From Pirellulales bacterium (GTDB taxonomy: Bacteria; Planctomycetota; Planctomycetia; Pirellulales; Lacipirellulaceae): a stretch of 64,000 nucleotides of DNA. The notes under the pieces were generated by a model that searched no databases, was not told where the DNA came from, and saw nothing but the letters and a program-made list of their open reading frames with translations. Shown here one piece after another: positions 63,029 through 64,000 of the stretch. How positions within the stretch are numbered: the stretch's first letter is position 1; every line of letters begins with the position of its first letter. The position numbers were made by a program, and so were the translations under genes. The stretch covers positions 62,001 to 126,000 of the forward strand of contig JAHBXQ010000002.1 in assembly GCA_019636345.1 (NCBI GenBank), given 5' to 3'.

Positions 63029-63781
63029 CTAGCAGTTGAGTCCGCCGAATTTGCGATTGCGGGCGGCGAAGTCAAGGATTGCTTCGTAGAGCGCCGATTC
63101 GTCGAACTCGGGCCAGCAGCGGTCAGTCACCCAGATCTCGGCGTAGCTGATTTGCCACAGCAGAAAATTGCTGATTCGCATTTCCCCGGCCGTGCGAATC
63201 AACAAGTCAGGGTCGGCAAGTCCCGCCGTGTAAAGCCGCTCGGCAATCGTCTGCTCGTCAATCTTTTCAGGGGGCAAACCGCCTGCTGCCGCCTCCGCGG
63301 CAATCTCGCGGACGGCGTCGACCAACTCGGCCCGCCCGCCGTAGTTAATTGCGAGGTTGAGCCACATCCCCCCGTTGGCGCCGCTCATCTCGACCGTCTT
63401 GTCGAGCTCGCGGAGGACCTGGTCGGGGATCCCCTCGCGCCGGCCGATCATGCGGACCCGCAAATCGTTGTCCATGATCGTCGAGCGTTCCTCGATCATG
63501 TACTGCTCGAGCAGGTGCATCAGGAAGTCGATCTCGGGCTGAGGCCGCTTCCAGTTCTCGCTGCTCAAGCAATACAGGGTCAATTGCTCGATCCCCAGTC
63601 GGGCGGCCTCCTCGGTCGTCCGGCGAACGCTGGCGACGCCGCGGCGGTGGCCCTCGATTCGCGGCAAGCTCTGCCGCTCGGCCCACCGACCGTTGCCGTC
63701 CATGATGACGGCGATATGCCGCGGCCAGCGCTCGCGCGGCACGGCGGAGAGGGCGTCAGGGATAGTCAATGCGACGGGCAT
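63029..63781 (-). CDS. uppS: Isoprenyl transferase (undecaprenyl diphosphate synthase)
   Basis: Cis-prenyltransferase that makes the undecaprenyl diphosphate carrier for peptidoglycan and O-antigen. It has 250 residues. The catalytic Asp28 is in IAVIMDGNGRWAERQ, and the motifs LTLYCLSSENWKRP and LRVRMIGRRE follow. The C-terminal DLLIRTAGEMRISNFLLWQ is typical. cdsA lies 9 bp downstream; frr and dxr, common neighbours, are not in the window. Confidence 0.95.
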   Translation of the reverse strand: MPVALTIPDALSAVPRERWPRHIAVIMDGNGRWAERQSLPRIEGHRRGVASVRRTTEEAARLGIEQLTLYCLSSENWKRPQPEIDFLMHLLEQYMIEERSTIMDNDLRVRMIGRREGIPDQVLRELDKTVEMSGANGGMWLNLAINYGGRAELVDAVREIAAEAAAGGLPPEKIDEQTIAERLYTAGLADPDLLIRTAGEMRISNFLLWQISYAEIWVTDRCWPEFDESALYEAILDFAARNRKFGGLNC

Positions 63782-63812
63782 AGGAACCGGCTGGCAGCCA
63801 GTGACGACATGG

Positions 63813-64000
63813 TCAGGCGTCTGGAACGGGCTCGATCAGATCCCACAGCGTGCCGTAGAGATCTTTAAATACGGCGACAGTGCCGTAGGGTTCGGTCTTG
63901 GGCTGACGGACGAATTCGACCCCTCGGGATTGATACAGTTCGAAGTCCGACCAAAAATCGTCCGTGTAAAGGAACAGAAACACCCGCCCGCCGGCTTGGG
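63813..64000 (-). CDS. VOC/glyoxalase-type protein, C-terminal part
   Basis: Last 62 codons of a gene that runs off the window end. The fragment reads RVFLFLYTDDFWSDFELYQ, then GVEFVRQPKTEPYGTVAVF and KDLYGTLWDLIEPVPDA. The PYGTVAVFKDxYGxLWDLIEP ending is the hallmark of the VOC (glyoxalase/bleomycin resistance) superfamily, with a metal-ligand Glu near the end. Too short here to choose a subfamily; unlike its neighbours in function. Confidence 0.7.
   Translation of the reverse strand, partial: QAGGRVFLFLYTDDFWSDFELYQSRGVEFVRQPKTEPYGTVAVFKDLYGTLWDLIEPVPDA

Noticed and set aside
1-64000. tRNA, rRNA, tmRNA, RNase P RNA or CRISPR arrays
   Set aside because: I looked for T-loop words, conserved RNA cores and regularly spaced repeats in the gaps and saw none; a covariance-model scan would settle this.

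Overview
The window is a high-GC bacterial chromosome segment that reads as Planctomycetota, most likely order Pirellulales. The evidence is the set of protein architectures: a very large stand-alone secretin, a BamA with a proline/glutamine-rich insert, a thioredoxin reductase with a lineage-type insert, peptide ABC components with extra domains, and several short proteins I recognise only as planctomycete-like. The genus is not determined. No rRNA, tRNA, CRISPR array, prophage or intact insertion sequence was found. Genes for BamA, a BamD-like lipoprotein and an LptE-like lipoprotein imply an outer membrane with Gram-negative-type assembly machinery.

Layout. 1-777 is the end of an M50-type membrane protease. 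880-11412 (minus strand) is an information-processing block that reads glmU-like, prs, rplY, pth, rpsF, ssb, rplI, dnaB and then bamA; it joins two gene orders that are separate in Firmicutes, and rpsR is missing from its usual slot between ssb and rplI. 11798-15906 (plus) is argB-argD-argF followed by rph.

16100-28267 is the most unusual region. A 1392-residue exported von Willebrand A protein (minus, with a good intrinsic terminator) lies divergently from an SLC13/RCK transporter, an HtrA-type protease and a 1281-residue secretin (plus). The VWA protein and the secretin share a coiled-coil/STN core and a C-terminal strand module, so they look like paralogs in which one kept the pore and the other gained VWA, helical-repeat and DUF2135-like domains. 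No secretion ATPase or pseudopilin gene is nearby.

28382-32171 holds a DUF423 membrane protein, an ECF sigma factor, a possible small protein and a 67K-type signal peptide peptidase. 32498-39209 (plus) runs hypothetical, BamD-like lipoprotein, LptE-like lipoprotein, folP, proA and an orphan fliM. 39285-46901 holds ppsR, asnS, an MFS transporter, trxB and cstA. 46912-49208 is a set of small proteins and an RNA methyltransferase, with two palindromic miniature elements at its right side. 49567-53806 is an oppA-oppB-oppC set without ATPases. 54337-63781 (minus) reads uppS, cdsA, phoH, an HD-domain membrane phosphodiesterase, ybeY, a CNNM/CorC-type protein, rdgB and an M20 amidohydrolase. The window ends inside a glyoxalase/VOC-type gene.

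Many high-GC antisense reading frames were discarded. Start codons were moved inward wherever family alignment or a Shine-Dalgarno sequence demanded it.
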